Shown one piece after another: positions 22,587 through 35,503 of a DNA stretch of 64,000 nucleotides. A model generated the notes under the pieces. The model had not been told where the DNA came from, searched no databases, and saw only the letters and a list, made by a program, of their open reading frames with translations. The DNA is taken from assembly GCA_010645155.1 (NCBI GenBank), contig CM021321.1, positions 6,990,408-7,054,407 on the forward strand, read 5' to 3'. The position numbers were made by a program, and so were the translations under genes. This stretch comes from Tigriopus japonicus. Its lineage: Eukaryota; Arthropoda; Copepoda; Harpacticoida; Harpacticidae. Position 1 is the stretch's first letter. The number at the start of each line of letters is the position of its first letter.

Positions 22587-24605
22587 GTAAGGAAGGTTAT
22601 GTAGAAACAAAATCTATCATATTTTTTTTGCCTCAGGAAGAACAGGCTTCCTGGACCATTATGATGGCTCTAGATTATCATGGTTTCCACTTGTCCTTTA
22701 CAAATACGTCTCATGAAGCTCAAAAGATATGCCTAGAAGCTGATATATTTTTTATTTACGTAGATAAACTTGAAGCCTCACAACATTGTGGGTGGTTTAC
22801 GTAATGTCATTCTATTGTCTTTGATGATGATGATGATGATGATTTTATTCAGGGACTCGTTAAAGGGTAAAAATGCATGGTTTTTAGATATAAATAATGA
22901 AATTGAGATCCCTGGGTACCCTAATAAACCGAATGGTTTGTTTTCATGGGTTATTTGCTGTATCTAATCTGGGAGTTGGATCTTTTCAGCTTTTGTAAAC
23001 AATTGAAACAAATTGCAGGGTGACTGCTCCCACGTACTCTGGTACTCGTAGCCCTTCGTTGCCTCTCAGCTTCAGAAGGGACATTTCTAACAAGCACTTT
23101 CTAAGCGGTGAGATTGAGCTTCTAAAACTTTCAGAAGCAATGAATGGCAGAGAAAACTCGAGAATGAGCTGATCTAGTAACCTAAAATGTCCTCGCTCCC
23201 TTCCTTACCTCTCTCTAATAGACGGAGAAGGTCTCTCTATGTTCGTTGTCTGTCAGACTGACTCAACTTGGCACGAGTCTCGACAAGACAGGGCGTTGTT
23301 GTTATTATTAGATTAGGTTGAAAGTTCTGCTATTTGTCGCCCAAGCCCCACTTTCAAAAAAGTTTTCAACCCCTATATAAAACCTGTCAAAGCCTTTTGG
23401 GGAGGAGCGGACCAACGAGGTGCAGGATCGAATCCGAGCAGAAATACTACTTGTCACGCAATTTCCAAGCGACGGAATCGTGTCATTGAAGCTACAAATG
23501 AATGAAATCAACCATTCGGAACTATTGGTTTGTGGGTAAATGGGTAGTGTGAACTTCAGAGGCGAGCAAGCAAATCTCTTCTTCCGGTTGGTATTTTCCC
23601 CGGGAAAGTTTTTGCTCAAATGGATCAGAGTGGTTATTTTCTTCTCTCGCTCAAAAATTTTACTCGAAGACGAAGAGTGAGAACAGATTAATTTTGAGGA
23701 CCACTTCTTTCCGCCACAGTTAACATTATCGAAGGATAATCCAAGCCAAGCAACCGAGGTAATCTCTTCCCTATACTTGGGTGAGAAATTCATTGATACT
23801 CGCTCATACTAGTAGAACATTGACGGATGTAACCAAAAACTTGTGAACCATGCCAACAAGATGGAACGTTGTGTGGACCTTTGGAAGGGCTGGAGGTCGA
23901 AACTTCTGGATCTATCCTTTCTTGGAAAACTCATGGACAGAATACCAAATCAACTTAAAAGCCACATAGGGTGAGGGGAAAGCAAGTTGTATGTAAGGCC
24001 AATATTTTTGTTGTGGCAGCCAAGAGAAAGGATATCGAGGTTCGTTTCCCTTTTGTCGAAGTGCTAGTCTTTCATGGACCACGTTCCTCTTCAAGGGGGC
24101 GGGCAAGCAAATCCTTTCGACACGACGATGGGTAGGTACTCTTCGTGATTTCAGATCGACCTCTTTGACCTTTCTGTAAAATGAACATGCTAAAACCCGC
24201 TTTGGTTTTAATATTCAAACACTAGAACTAGATCCATTAGAACGGTGCTTGTACATTTTCCTCAAGAAGAAAGGCAGTTTCCTAGTCTTAACCACAATCA
24301 GGGGGACAAGGACACGAACTCATTTTGGATGGCACAGAGGAGGCTTAAGAAGTCAGTGTCTCTTAGGCCATGTTCCAAGATACTAAGACGGCATATTGGT
24401 AGACATCCTCAGAACAAGGGAAGAGATGAGTCAAAGTCAAGTAGAGAATGATTGATTTCCTGGAAGGGTCCTTGGGCCTCCTCGTGCCCGGAGCCACTGG
24501 TGAGACACCACTCTACATTCATGTTCCAAGAGTCATGCATCCATGCATTGCATACTGTATACTTCATTGGGTAGGTGCAGAACAAGATCATGTACTTAAC
24601 TTCAA

Positions 24606-25173
24606 CACGGTGTTTAATTGAGCTGGGTAAGTCATTTTTAAATTCCAAAGACATTTGAGGCCAGTTTGGAGGTGAAGAGACAATGCCACACTTATTACCG
24701 GGTTCACTTAATTAGGTCACGGGCCAAAAATTGATATAATGTCAGTTAGAACTTGCTTAAAAACAAATTTATGAAAATTTTCTTCTGGATAATTGTTGGG
24801 CACACTTAGTTTGGTAATGATCCAAAATAGTGGTGTAATCTATTTAGCCGTTTAATTTTCAATGGCTTTTTTCGAACATAATTCTCGAAGCGTACAATCG
24901 GACTTTTGTTCACCCAAATTCGAAGAAGGGATCAATAGATTAAGTCAATATTTCGGGTTCAGGCAACACTGAAACCATCTTAGGAATAGGTCATAAGAAA
25001 AATTCAGAAAATTGTTTTTAAGCAAGTTTTAACTGACATTATATCAATTTTTGGCCCGTGACCTAATTAACCGACGTCGACTTCATATACGGGATTGACT
25101 TCCCACTCGAAAACTGGTCTCAAATGTCTTTGGAACTTAAAAATGACTTCTCCAGCTCAATTAAACACCGTGT
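24606..25173. mobile_element. Foldback element, about 568 bp, in the K2P intron
   Basis: It starts cacggtgtttaattgagctg and ends with the inverse (cagctcaattaaacaccgtg). Arms of roughly 160 bp pair nearly perfectly in blocks: 24710-24765 is the inverse of 25010-25070 (ttaattaggtcacgggccaa and gcttaaaaac), and the outer blocks match over 60 bp. The centre is about 250 bp and non-coding. The same sequence family, more diverged, makes up the interior of the hAT family A copies (about 11870-12290 and 17590-18080). Confidence 0.75.
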
Positions 25174-28100
25174 CAACGTACCGTTGTTGTAATTACGTTT
25201 TTTCGATTGCCATTCAATGATATGGATTAAAAAATATTGAGTTAGGGTTTCTCCTTGGTTATTGGTAATTCACTTTAGAGACTCTCCAACATGAAACGCT
25301 CGGAATGAATCAGGTTTATACCTTTTTTTCAAACGTTCTTTCTAGTCACCTTGTGTTCCTCGAAACCAATCCAGTTTTCTTATTAAGGTCAAGAGCACCA
25401 GAGTCCTTAACACATAATTTGGACAAAGATGTAATTGAGTGCTTCATCAATCACCGAAAGGCAATGGCTTTAGTACCAGTGGTCTCAAAGAGTTCCAAAG
25501 GGCCAACGGTGAGAGCACTTTCAGTTATATTCTGAATTTTGTGATCAGATTGACATCGGCCATTGGGTTTCCATTAAGTGATAGGGGCTTTTGGCACACT
25601 CTCATCATCAACGTTCCTCGATTCCTCTTGAAGGATCCTTTTGGCCAGAGATCAATGCCTTTCTCCCTCTCTTGTTCTCTGTGTTTCTCTTCCTCATACA
25701 CCAAACGAATAAATGTTCTTCGCTCCAGACCAAATTGATTTGGAAATGCCATTATGGAACGGGACTCTGGAATCGGTATGACGAATCCAATTCGAGTGCG
25801 CACGTTCATCAGCCACTATTGTAATGGGTTTAATCCTCTCTGTGATCCTAACGCAAAACCGGACTGCTTTGAAACTGGTGTTCCTTTTTAAAAGGGATTC
25901 CATGGGATGAATGAGAGGGAGAGAGACCCAAAGAGGCAAAGTGGGATCTTCCCCCATTCCGTCGTCCCTATTTATTGTCCATTGGTGCCAGTCGTATAAC
26001 GTAGGAATTCTATTCGGCATAAAATCCAAACTGACATTTCCGACATAAAATGGACTTTCAAGGAAGCGCCAAACGTTTTTAAAACCCATTCTCAAAACAG
26101 AGAGGGTGGTGGTTTATAGGTTCAGATGGGGTAAACGAGAAAGAAACGGGAACTGATGAAAATGAAGCCTTGATTCTTTCAATTTCTTTCTTCTTATAGT
26201 AGTTGGGAGTGAATTTTAAAATCATTGGCTTCATTAAATGCACATTGAATGCAAGTGCATCCATTGAGTTCCTCGGCTTATCCGCTTCAGACATAAAAAC
26301 ACACATGCACGGAAAAGGCTTTTCCTTCTAAATTATTGTTGGAAATAAGTGCATATTTTTGTCGTTTGTTTTATTTATTACTCGCACTACGAAATTGGAA
26401 TTTTATGACTGGAGGCATGTGAGGCACCCCGTGTGATATCAAGTCAATTTTCCGAGGCTCTAAACCCCTCAGATTGAACCTTTAAAGATCTTAAGACACT
26501 CGAAAATGCTTCAGAGTGTCTTGTTCCATTAGATTCAGTCGACAGATCATTTGAGCCGTGCACTCGGAAATTAATCTAGGGAGAGGCGTGGAACAGAAAA
26601 TGTCTAAATTAATGGCCCCTAAATTTCTAATTTAGCCCTACTCTACAAAAATTATCTTGATTGCTCGTAAAGGTTATTTCGACGACAACGACATTGCTTA
26701 AATGGAACATATGGTCGCCAAATAATAGTGAAGAAAACGTGACTTTAACCCACTTTTACGCTTATTTGCCAAGTTATTTGAGGTAATTTGTTGATGGAGT
26801 TTTTGTGCCAATTGCGACATCGTTTAAACCATGGTTCTTGTTACTTATTTAAGAGTTGGTTAAAAACATGCAAGCTTCAAATCTCTGGTTTTAGGACTAT
26901 AGTCTAATTTTGAATTGTATCTTCATACTCGTATTTGTTATCCTAATTTTGATTGGTAAATATGTTGCAAAATGCTTTTGAAAATTTCATGCCATCAGAA
27001 GAAAGTTGTTTTGCTTTAAGCTTTAAAATTAACCAAAAGTTAAGTGCTACTTTTGAGACCTGCAGTGTCATTCCTTCAGGAAAAATGCAAGGAAAAGGAG
27101 GCAAAACTACAAACGCAACGAACAACTCTGTCATTGGGACTATTATGTCAGTGAAAGGTTCTTAGCCATCGTTACGAGAAGTCACTAAGTGATGCAGATG
27201 TCCTCCCTTCTATTTTCCTTGTCTGACAAGGACCCCTAGATCTACCCAAGATTCATTTTTTTCTTGAAAAGACTCAATCACAGTTACGTTTCCGATTCTC
27301 AAACAAAGTTGGCTGATATCGGTTTTGAACTGAAGGCCTTTCAAGTAGAAACCCCAATGCTCCAGAGTTAGAGTTCTCTCTTTCTCTCCCTGTTCTGAGT
27401 TCTGACATGACATGCCATTTCAAGCTCTACACACGTATGATGAGGTCGTCCGAGTCGCCAATGGGATATTAATCTCCTAGATTGAGCCTCAAAAGTGCGG
27501 AGAGAAAGGGTTTTAGGGTGGATGTATGTCATCTATATGGAACATCATTCATCACCCCGCTCTTTGGCTCAAAGCAAATGGAAGGTGAAATACAGTTATG
27601 GCGAACCTGAGAGGCGTACATTTGGTTAAACGAAGACGTCATCACAAAACGTCGGGTATTGTGTTCGCAACGTAGGACTGCATACAGTTTGGCTTTGTAA
27701 CAAGTCCCAAGGGAGGCACAGATTCCCACTTGCGTCATTCTTGAGGCAATAAGCTTCTTGTATTGGGAATCTACACATACCGTGAGAGGGAGCAGTTGTT
27801 GTGCAAATAACGTCCCAGTTCCTATTAGAGTCCTTCAATGAAAGTATCGGCACATTGAAGAATTCTGCTGAGATCCTGAATGATTTCTTGCCTGCGGACA
27901 CTTTTGATATTTATAAAGTAGAGTTTTCTATTATGCCAATGTTATGTGTGAACAATTCCATCTGAGAATGTGTGAGAAAAATATCCCATGAGCGCACTTT
28001 AACACCGACTTTCAATGAGTGGTCTTGCAGAATTAATCACAGCCCGAGGGAAAGAAGTGGGGCACAAACAATCTCAAATATCTCTAGAATGTATTTCCTT

Positions 28101-31100
28101 TAGAAATACGAGAGCTTGAATATCGGAACTTGGAGACTCGTCAAAGTGCAATCATTACTCTGAAAACCAACATCATACACATTTGGAACAAGCAACCCTC
28201 AATCCAAAACTTTAGTAAAGTCCTGACCTCGAAACAAGGCCAACAAACCTTGCATCATATTACCACTTAGATAAACAAATGACCTCTCCTCCTTATTCTC
28301 TGGCCTTAATTGGAACGGTATTTAATGTTGGGGAAAAGATCCAGAAAGCGAAAGTTCCCTTGATTGAAAGTCTGGCGTACAAATGGTTGAACTTTGTGGG
28401 CATTAATGCCCGATCATTGGGGCAGAAAGGGACCAATAGTAAAGCACTCCTGTTTTCCTATTTTCCCCTTATAGTAAAGTACGTTTGAGCAATGGGCGGT
28501 CATTGATTTCGACTCTCGATCGAGTTTGGGAGGATCTGCCTAAAGCATGATGGGAAAAGTTGTCGGCCTAAAGGAGATCTAATTTCCCTCTTACGATTCT
28601 CGTTCAATGGGACCTCAATGAATGGCTCAGCGAGATCAACTGAGTCGCGTTCAATAGCAGACAAGATGGTAGAAGAACTGGAACATAACTTTTGTTTTCA
28701 AAAACTCTGTCAACTAAGCAACTTTTTTGCAACCTAACTTAGAATCCGGATCAGGGGTGCCATTGGTTTCTCATCTTGAATGATTCATGAAACTGTCAGA
28801 GGAAGTGGTGCCCATTATGAGTTACAATAACAAATTATCAGGAGTGAAACAAGTTGAGTGTCTAATGGTACAGAGTGTTTTGAATTAAAAAAAAGTTGTT
28901 TCATTTGGTAACCCTGAATTGAATGGACTTGTTCGTTGCTGGAATAATACTGTCGTCTTAGTGTCCCTGAACCATGATAATCCAAAATAAAAAGGGTACA
29001 ATGCGAAAGAATCGAAAGTTATGCAAACCAAACCGATATTTGGTGCATTGAATCCCATGACATTTTGTGGGAGCAAAGCCAAATCAATCTCTTTCTTACG
29101 AAAAACTAATTTGCAATTATGTCTATTCATGTTGTAAAGGTCACAAATAGACAATTGTACGAAATAGACCTTTCATTTGTTTGTACTTCGAGATCAACAA
29201 GATGCTTGCCCTATCGTTTATCTCAATCGTGTTTTTTCGCCTCAGTTCCGTTCTCAATGCCAAATCCAAGTCATTTTGAATTGAACTTGGCTGAAAAAAA
29301 ACAAGTCAAAGGACAACGTGAGAAAAGCAAGTATTGTTGTGTAAATCCCTCTCTTTATGTGTTACATGCACTTGGAATCTGGTTCCACTTGAAAGCTTCG
29401 TCTGGATGGGACGCAAAAACCATAATAATGCCTCTAAGCACATTGAAATTTATGGAATTTGTCTGGTCCTCTAAGGATGCAATTCCTAATTTAAAGCACA
29501 ACTTCTTACTAATTTTTTTACAAGATTCTTTTCATTTTGTTTTTTAGTCATCTTCATCTGAGTCGAATGGCTTTCAAATTTTTTCAGTCGATAATAATTG
29601 TACAAGTCAATAACACATAATTTGTAAATTCACGAAGAATCCTAGGTTCTTTCCGCAAATTCGGTCCATATGTCACTTGTTTGGACCTCTTAAAACCAGG
29701 ACTGTTTTGCACTAAATTTAGACCAATCAAATTTAGAACCAAAAACAACTCTCATGTCTTGTCTCCGTTTGGTAATCAAGTGGTCCTATCATGCAATGAA
29801 ATGGCCAGCATTTTTGATGGCAACACAAGATATTGTTATGGTTCCAATGGAACACTTGTGCGAAGAAACGGCCTTGGCTATTGACAAAATGGGGAAAAGA
29901 GTGTCATTGGAATCAAAGCGACCGTGAGATGGTTCTTTTTTTTTGTAGGCTGAATAACTTGGAGAATTGCACCACTTGGCCAACAATAGAACACGAAAAG
30001 CAAAGAGGCGTGCAGAAAGGAAAGAGAGAGCATTATTGAAAATTGGTGGGACCGAAATTCTGCCAAGTTTTGAAGTTCTCATTTGGACCACTTTGGCAAG
30101 CCAGCAAATTTTTATGCCATTCAAAAGCACTCGTTGCCATCTTGGATCCTTGACTCAATTAATGCGTCCAATCTTATGCACACTTGTTGGTTAATCAGTC
30201 AAGAACCCTTTAAAAGTGTACTTAAAAGCTCTCTCACTCAAACTAAAACCGGAAGCACGGTGTTCTCTCGTCAAATATTCGTAAGTACTTCGGAACGGAA
30301 TTGGGCTGATGAAAAAGATTTGAGTACCCTCCCTTCGTTTTGAAAGGATCAAACGGCCTTGAATGAAGTCTCTTTGAAGGGTCGGAATGTCAAAAAAAGA
30401 TACTGCCGTCAAGAAACGGAACGTTGGCCCAGTGGTCTTGGTTTGGGATCAATGAAGACCGAAGGGTTTTTTCTTGGAACAAATACTTGGGATATGGCCC
30501 AGAAAATAGAAAACACAAATGAGCCTCATGGAAAGATTGTCATGCTGGCGACCATTGTCAAGGATGAAATGGAGTCAGTAAATATGCAAGACCAGTTCAT
30601 TTCCGGGTCGACTAAGCTCATTCTTTCCCCATCCAACATCATGTTGGAAGAAAGATAAGGAACATGGCTCATGGAACGTGCTCCTTGCCAGCAAAAACCC
30701 TAGAATACTCCATGTAGTGTACGACTAAATTAAGGGAATTGTGTATATTTCTTTGAGTTTTGGCTGTGGCTCCCTTTTTCCGAGCTGCCATTTCGTCGGC
30801 CTTGGTTTCCAATCATGGATGGAGTGCTAGAAAATATGAATATATGAGAGAATCTAGCCCTGATTGACGAGTACTCCTCCTTCTTCTGTCTCGTGTATGG
30901 ATATGGATCAAATGCATCACTCTCATGCACTTCAGTTCCAATTCACTTCATCATTCAAGCCTCTTCTTATTCCATCTGTCAAGCTTTTGAGGATGATCGT
31001 CGCGGCCAAGGCATTGGAAACTTCTTAGGCCGGCTAAAGGCTGCATGTGTGGCCAAGCAACCTTTTTTGTTGATTCAAATCCATTGGAATGGAAGCTGCT

Positions 31101-34100
31101 AGGCTTTGGTTCCCGTTGGTGAGTGAAGATAGCCTGGCCATTTCTAGTGCATCCAACTCAATTGGCGTCATTGGCCTGAAGGTTGGTTCCACTCGTTTGC
31201 TAGGAAAATTGGCTAAATTGTGTAAGCAATTCGGAATGGCAGGCATGCACTTCTCGTCCATCTTTCTTTCTTAACTGGCAGAGTCCCTTTAGGCGGACAA
31301 TCCTCAACATCATCTCTTCTCGCCCAAAGAAGAGTTTGCTAGAACAATACAAATTCGAAGCAATGCATTTATATTTGAATGGAGTTTGCTTGTCTATTTC
31401 TCTCTGTCCTCTTTTTACGTTTTTTCACCCACCTCAGGAGTGAATGAATGCATTTCCAAGTCGAATCCGATAAAGGGCTCTTTTAAGGTCAGGAAACGGT
31501 TCAACTACCCAATTTGATTGGAATGACTGGATCAAGGATTCCATCTCATCGAACGGAGAAGTGCATTCAGACCCCTAATGAGGTTCGATCTCAAAGCGAG
31601 GATGGGTTATTGGGATTGTTGTTGAAGCTGCTCATTAATTTGGAACAAGAACGAACGCTTGTTTTAAAGTCGAGAGCAAGGAAGTCAAGATGGATCCCTA
31701 CGGCGAAGTGCAAATGACATGGGAACAATGGAACGGCCTTTCTCCGACTTCCTCTCTTTACATTTCTTGTTGAAGTGCCCAAGCACGTCATAAGGGCAGA
31801 AGAAGAAGAACAAAGTGCACTTTTGTTTCAAAGGCGAAATAAATCTTGACCTATTTCAGGAACTCGAGGAAAGTAAGCAGAAAAACATTGCCAGAGGAAG
31901 ATAGATGCTTGGTAATGAAGCAAAAGTATGGACACAAAAAAAACAAGTCAAGCACTCGAGAGAATTTCAGTCTTGCCCTGGGGTCATGAGTTAATTTCCG
32001 CTTTCCTGGAAATAGGCTTTAAGTAACATCGTTGTGCTTGAAATTGGTTCGAAAATGAGGAGCCATCACAGATTGGGTTCCACCTTGCACGAAGTGTTCC
32101 ATAACCCAGAACTTGGAATGAGGCTGGATGGCACAGGTGGCGTTTTGGTTCCAAAGAAGTGGTCCTCATCATTCTCGGCCTTGCGATATAATCACAAAAG
32201 AAGAGTTGAGTCCAAAGCTTGAGACAAGAAAAGCCTGTGGAAAACGTTGTGGAACACAATATGGAGCCAAGATAAAAACAGATCTTCGGGACAGTTTGGA
32301 AGACAGGCTGCATGAGGAAAACAGTCTGCTAATCCTTGTGTTGACGTTTTCGAATAAGGAAGTCAACTAAGAGCAGCCTTCGTTCAAGTCCCCTGACACG
32401 TTTGTACTTAACCTTGGAAATGATCCAATTAGCCCGTCCTAGGTGAAGAATAAATCTATCGGAACGAGTTCCAGCTGAGCAAAGTGGCGTGTCAAGAGAC
32501 AATTATGGCTACATTCAATGCCAAATTCTCTTGCATCACAACAACCGACCTTTGCACAAAAAATCGTGGAGCAGCGAACATTCAGATTTGGTAAGAAATC
32601 GGCACAAATATCTAGTCTGCGATAACGAACTCGGGCTTCTTGGTCATAGACTTGTTTTATGGATTTACCTTGGAACTAGCGGAAGCAAACCTGATGATAA
32701 TGATGATGATGATGGCAAGACCTTGGATTTCTCTCTCAAGCTCGTTCCATTAATATTACTTTTCCTCTTGATCTCGGATTCCACGGTCATTATCTTATTG
32801 TAAACACTATCTATTAGGGCTCCTTCAGAGTGTTATCTTGCCTTTCTTCCCGATCTTCGCCTTCTCATGGATGCAGCAAAGATGGTCTGGAGAGATGGAA
32901 GTTTAGCATCGTGTAATGCACCTTTGATGCAAATAACATTATGCATGCACCCATCATTCACGACGTGTGCCAATCTGGGATATTTTGGTCCCACTCAGCT
33001 AGAGGGGAGAGAATGGAACGAGCCGATCCATAGATATGTATGTGGCTACGGGTCTACCACGGAAATAGAATAATGAGTGGGGAGGGAGGCTTGCTTGGCC
33101 TTCTTACCCAAAAGAGTCTAATTGCTTTATGGTAGTAGTGCATACAAAACCAGCCAGTCCTTTAGGACGGAAGAAGCTCTTAAACGACACGCGATCGATG
33201 TAGCCAAGCTCGAAAATATCGAGAATGCTTCACCGAGAGGTTATCAAAGGCCTCAAAATAGTTGTTGGCGGTCTTGTCGTCGGTCGAGATTGCAGGGGCA
33301 AACTTGGATGAAGCCAGTGCGAGGATCATCAGGAATATTCGTTTTCCTGAAGGACGAGAGAAGGAGCGTAATCGAGTGGAAATGCAGATTACTTTTGCTC
33401 GCACTCCCAAAGACGCCATTGATTACCACGAGCATACGGTACCAAAACAGGACGTTACGTTATGTTGACTTCCTCCTATCTAACCCAATCCTTCTTTGGA
33501 ACGGGGATCGAAGTTCGAGTCCATGCAGAATGTATCGATGTAAAAAAAGTGATTATGATTAATCTCGATGGGTATTCATTTTGCCAGACATTTTCTTGCC
33601 GGTCATTTGTCGTCGTCTTCGTCAGATCAGATTTCCATTATTGGAACCAGTCTGCTCATCACGTGAAGAGGACAAGAACAATTTGGGTTGGAACAACACA
33701 TGCCTTTGTCTAGGAAGACGAATACGACGAGGTAGTACATGTTCCATAGTGGGTCCATGGTGCTTGAGGAAGTTTTCTCTTTGTTTTCAATCCTCATCAG
33801 GAATATGACAAAAGGCAAGAAATTCCGAGACTGACATTGACCCAGTGGCCTTTAAGAATGTGCATCCATTACGCATCTTTTCGTTTCCATCAAGGTACAA
33901 GAAGTACTCCTACCCAATCCCAAAGTTAGAGTGCCATCTAAGCAATGCATCCTTTAAATTGGGTTCAGTGAGCAACCCTAATATTTGAACCCTTGGAGCT
34001 CATAAACTTGACAACTTTACGTGCACACTTTTTTGCTGAGCTCCTGGAGTTTGTACTGTATCCACACACTTATTGCCAATCATAAAGAAGATATTTCCTC

Positions 34101-34614
34101 ATGTGAACCAACCATATAACGTAGTGCTCAAATAATGTAGTTGTCTGTCGCTTGTATGATTTGTCCATGAAGCGAGCCTTTTCTTCATCCTATTATTGAG
34201 TGGAGCCATAATCGATGGAGTAGTATATTATGTTATGTAGGTACGAACGAACGAAGGTAGAACGACGACTCCCATCGGAATGAAGTTGGAGATCCATGAA
34301 ACGAATGATCCAAACAGAACGGGCGAAGAGTGAAGGGAGGATGAAAGGAAGGATCCACTTGTGCCCAAGGAAACCGCACTCACTCAGATGTAAAGACGAA
34401 GAAATAGTTCTTTCCACTTGACTGGACATTGACTGATAAAATATTCAATACGATCGCAGGACGTGCCATTCAACTCTTTTCTTTGGGTTCCTTCCCTTGT
34501 GAATAATACTCGCACGAGTTCCAAAGCCATCATGGAACATTTGGGACACATGCCATATTCACCCAAGGCTAAGACTCCCTACAATATTACTCTACTGCCT
34601 TTTATTGTGATCAC

Positions 34615-35503
34615 TAGAGATGTCGCATTGGCGCAAAATGTTTTTTTTACACTTTTCACAATTTATTTGCACTTTTTGCACTTTTTGCCATTTTTGGACT
34701 AAAATTCCAAAAGTACTTGAAATGCTCATTTTTGAACTTATTTTTTGAACATAATTTTTTTTTAATCTGAAGTCAGAGATTCAATTTTCTTGAATTTCTC
34801 TGTTGTGCTTGACATCTACAAACATTCACATACGAACACAAACACAAGCATAGAGAAACCAAAATATCAGTTCTTTCTTGATCCAGAAAAATCTCTCGTG
34901 ATCGCTACCACCAGATTGGCAAAGGCAATGGAAAACAACAATTTCCTCCTCGAACTTATCGTTGCATATGGCTTTGGAACCTGGTTTTTGAAGGTGTTTT
35001 TTGTCGATATCGTCCAGCACTTGAGCCGCTACCAAAATCGTAATTGGTTTAACTTCAAAGTGAGTGACGAGGAGAAAAAAAGCTCTCCTTGGATTTGCAT
35101 GTGTTTCTCTCAGCTCATCATGGAGATCTTTCTACGAGATCCGACGTTTTCAGAGTTGCCACTCAAAAGTAGGTCCAACAAACAAATAAAGAGGCGTGTT
35201 TGGCTTCAAAATAGCTGTTTTTGTGCACGACGAGATTATCAATTCCATTCAGACTTGGGATTGGATTTGGGAAGGTAGCTTAAGGAATCAACCGTCGGAG
35301 GGAATATAATCTCCTTGAGGAACTCCTCCTTCTAGTGTAGTGGGAAAGTGTGAGTGAGTTTGTAAGTGTAAGTATGCGTGTGAATGAATGTACTAAAAAA
35401 ATTTGATTTTTATTTGCACTTTTTACTTGCGTTTTTTCCTGTTTTTTTTGCACTTTTAGTAGCACTTTTTGCACTTTTTATTTGCACCAAAATGACACCT
35501 CTA
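34615..35503. mobile_element. Non-autonomous hAT transposon, 889 bp, with perfect 8-bp target duplication
   Basis: The element is bounded by gtgatcac on both sides (34607-34614 and 35504-35511). Its termini are inverted: tagagatgtcgcattggcgc on the left, and tagaggtgtcattttggtgc when the right end is read inwards. Subterminal tttgcactttttgcac-like motifs occur at both ends (34645-34690 and 35405-35487), as in family A. A 162-codon open frame at 34790-35278 shows no recognisable transposase domain. The exact target duplication suggests a recent insertion. Confidence 0.88.

Noticed and set aside
22587..22804. Continuation of the K2P exon-1 frame by 72 codons to a stop
   Set aside because: It follows a strong GTAAGG donor, loses all channel similarity, and the spliced product restores TM2 to TM4.
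23308..23793. 161-codon minus-strand open frame in the K2P intron
   Set aside because: No recognisable domain or codon bias and no supporting splice sites; length alone is not enough in a 17-kb intron.
29119..29547. 142-codon + strand open frame in the K2P intron
   Set aside because: Low-information translation without domain, signal peptide or conserved motif.
33122..33562. 146-codon + strand open frame in the K2P intron
   Set aside because: Arg/Ser-rich translation with no recognisable fold; probably chance.
34790..35278. 162-codon open frame within the hAT element
   Set aside because: No BED zinc finger, RNase-H-like core or hAT dimerisation motif is visible, so it was not called as transposase; kept as a question under the element.
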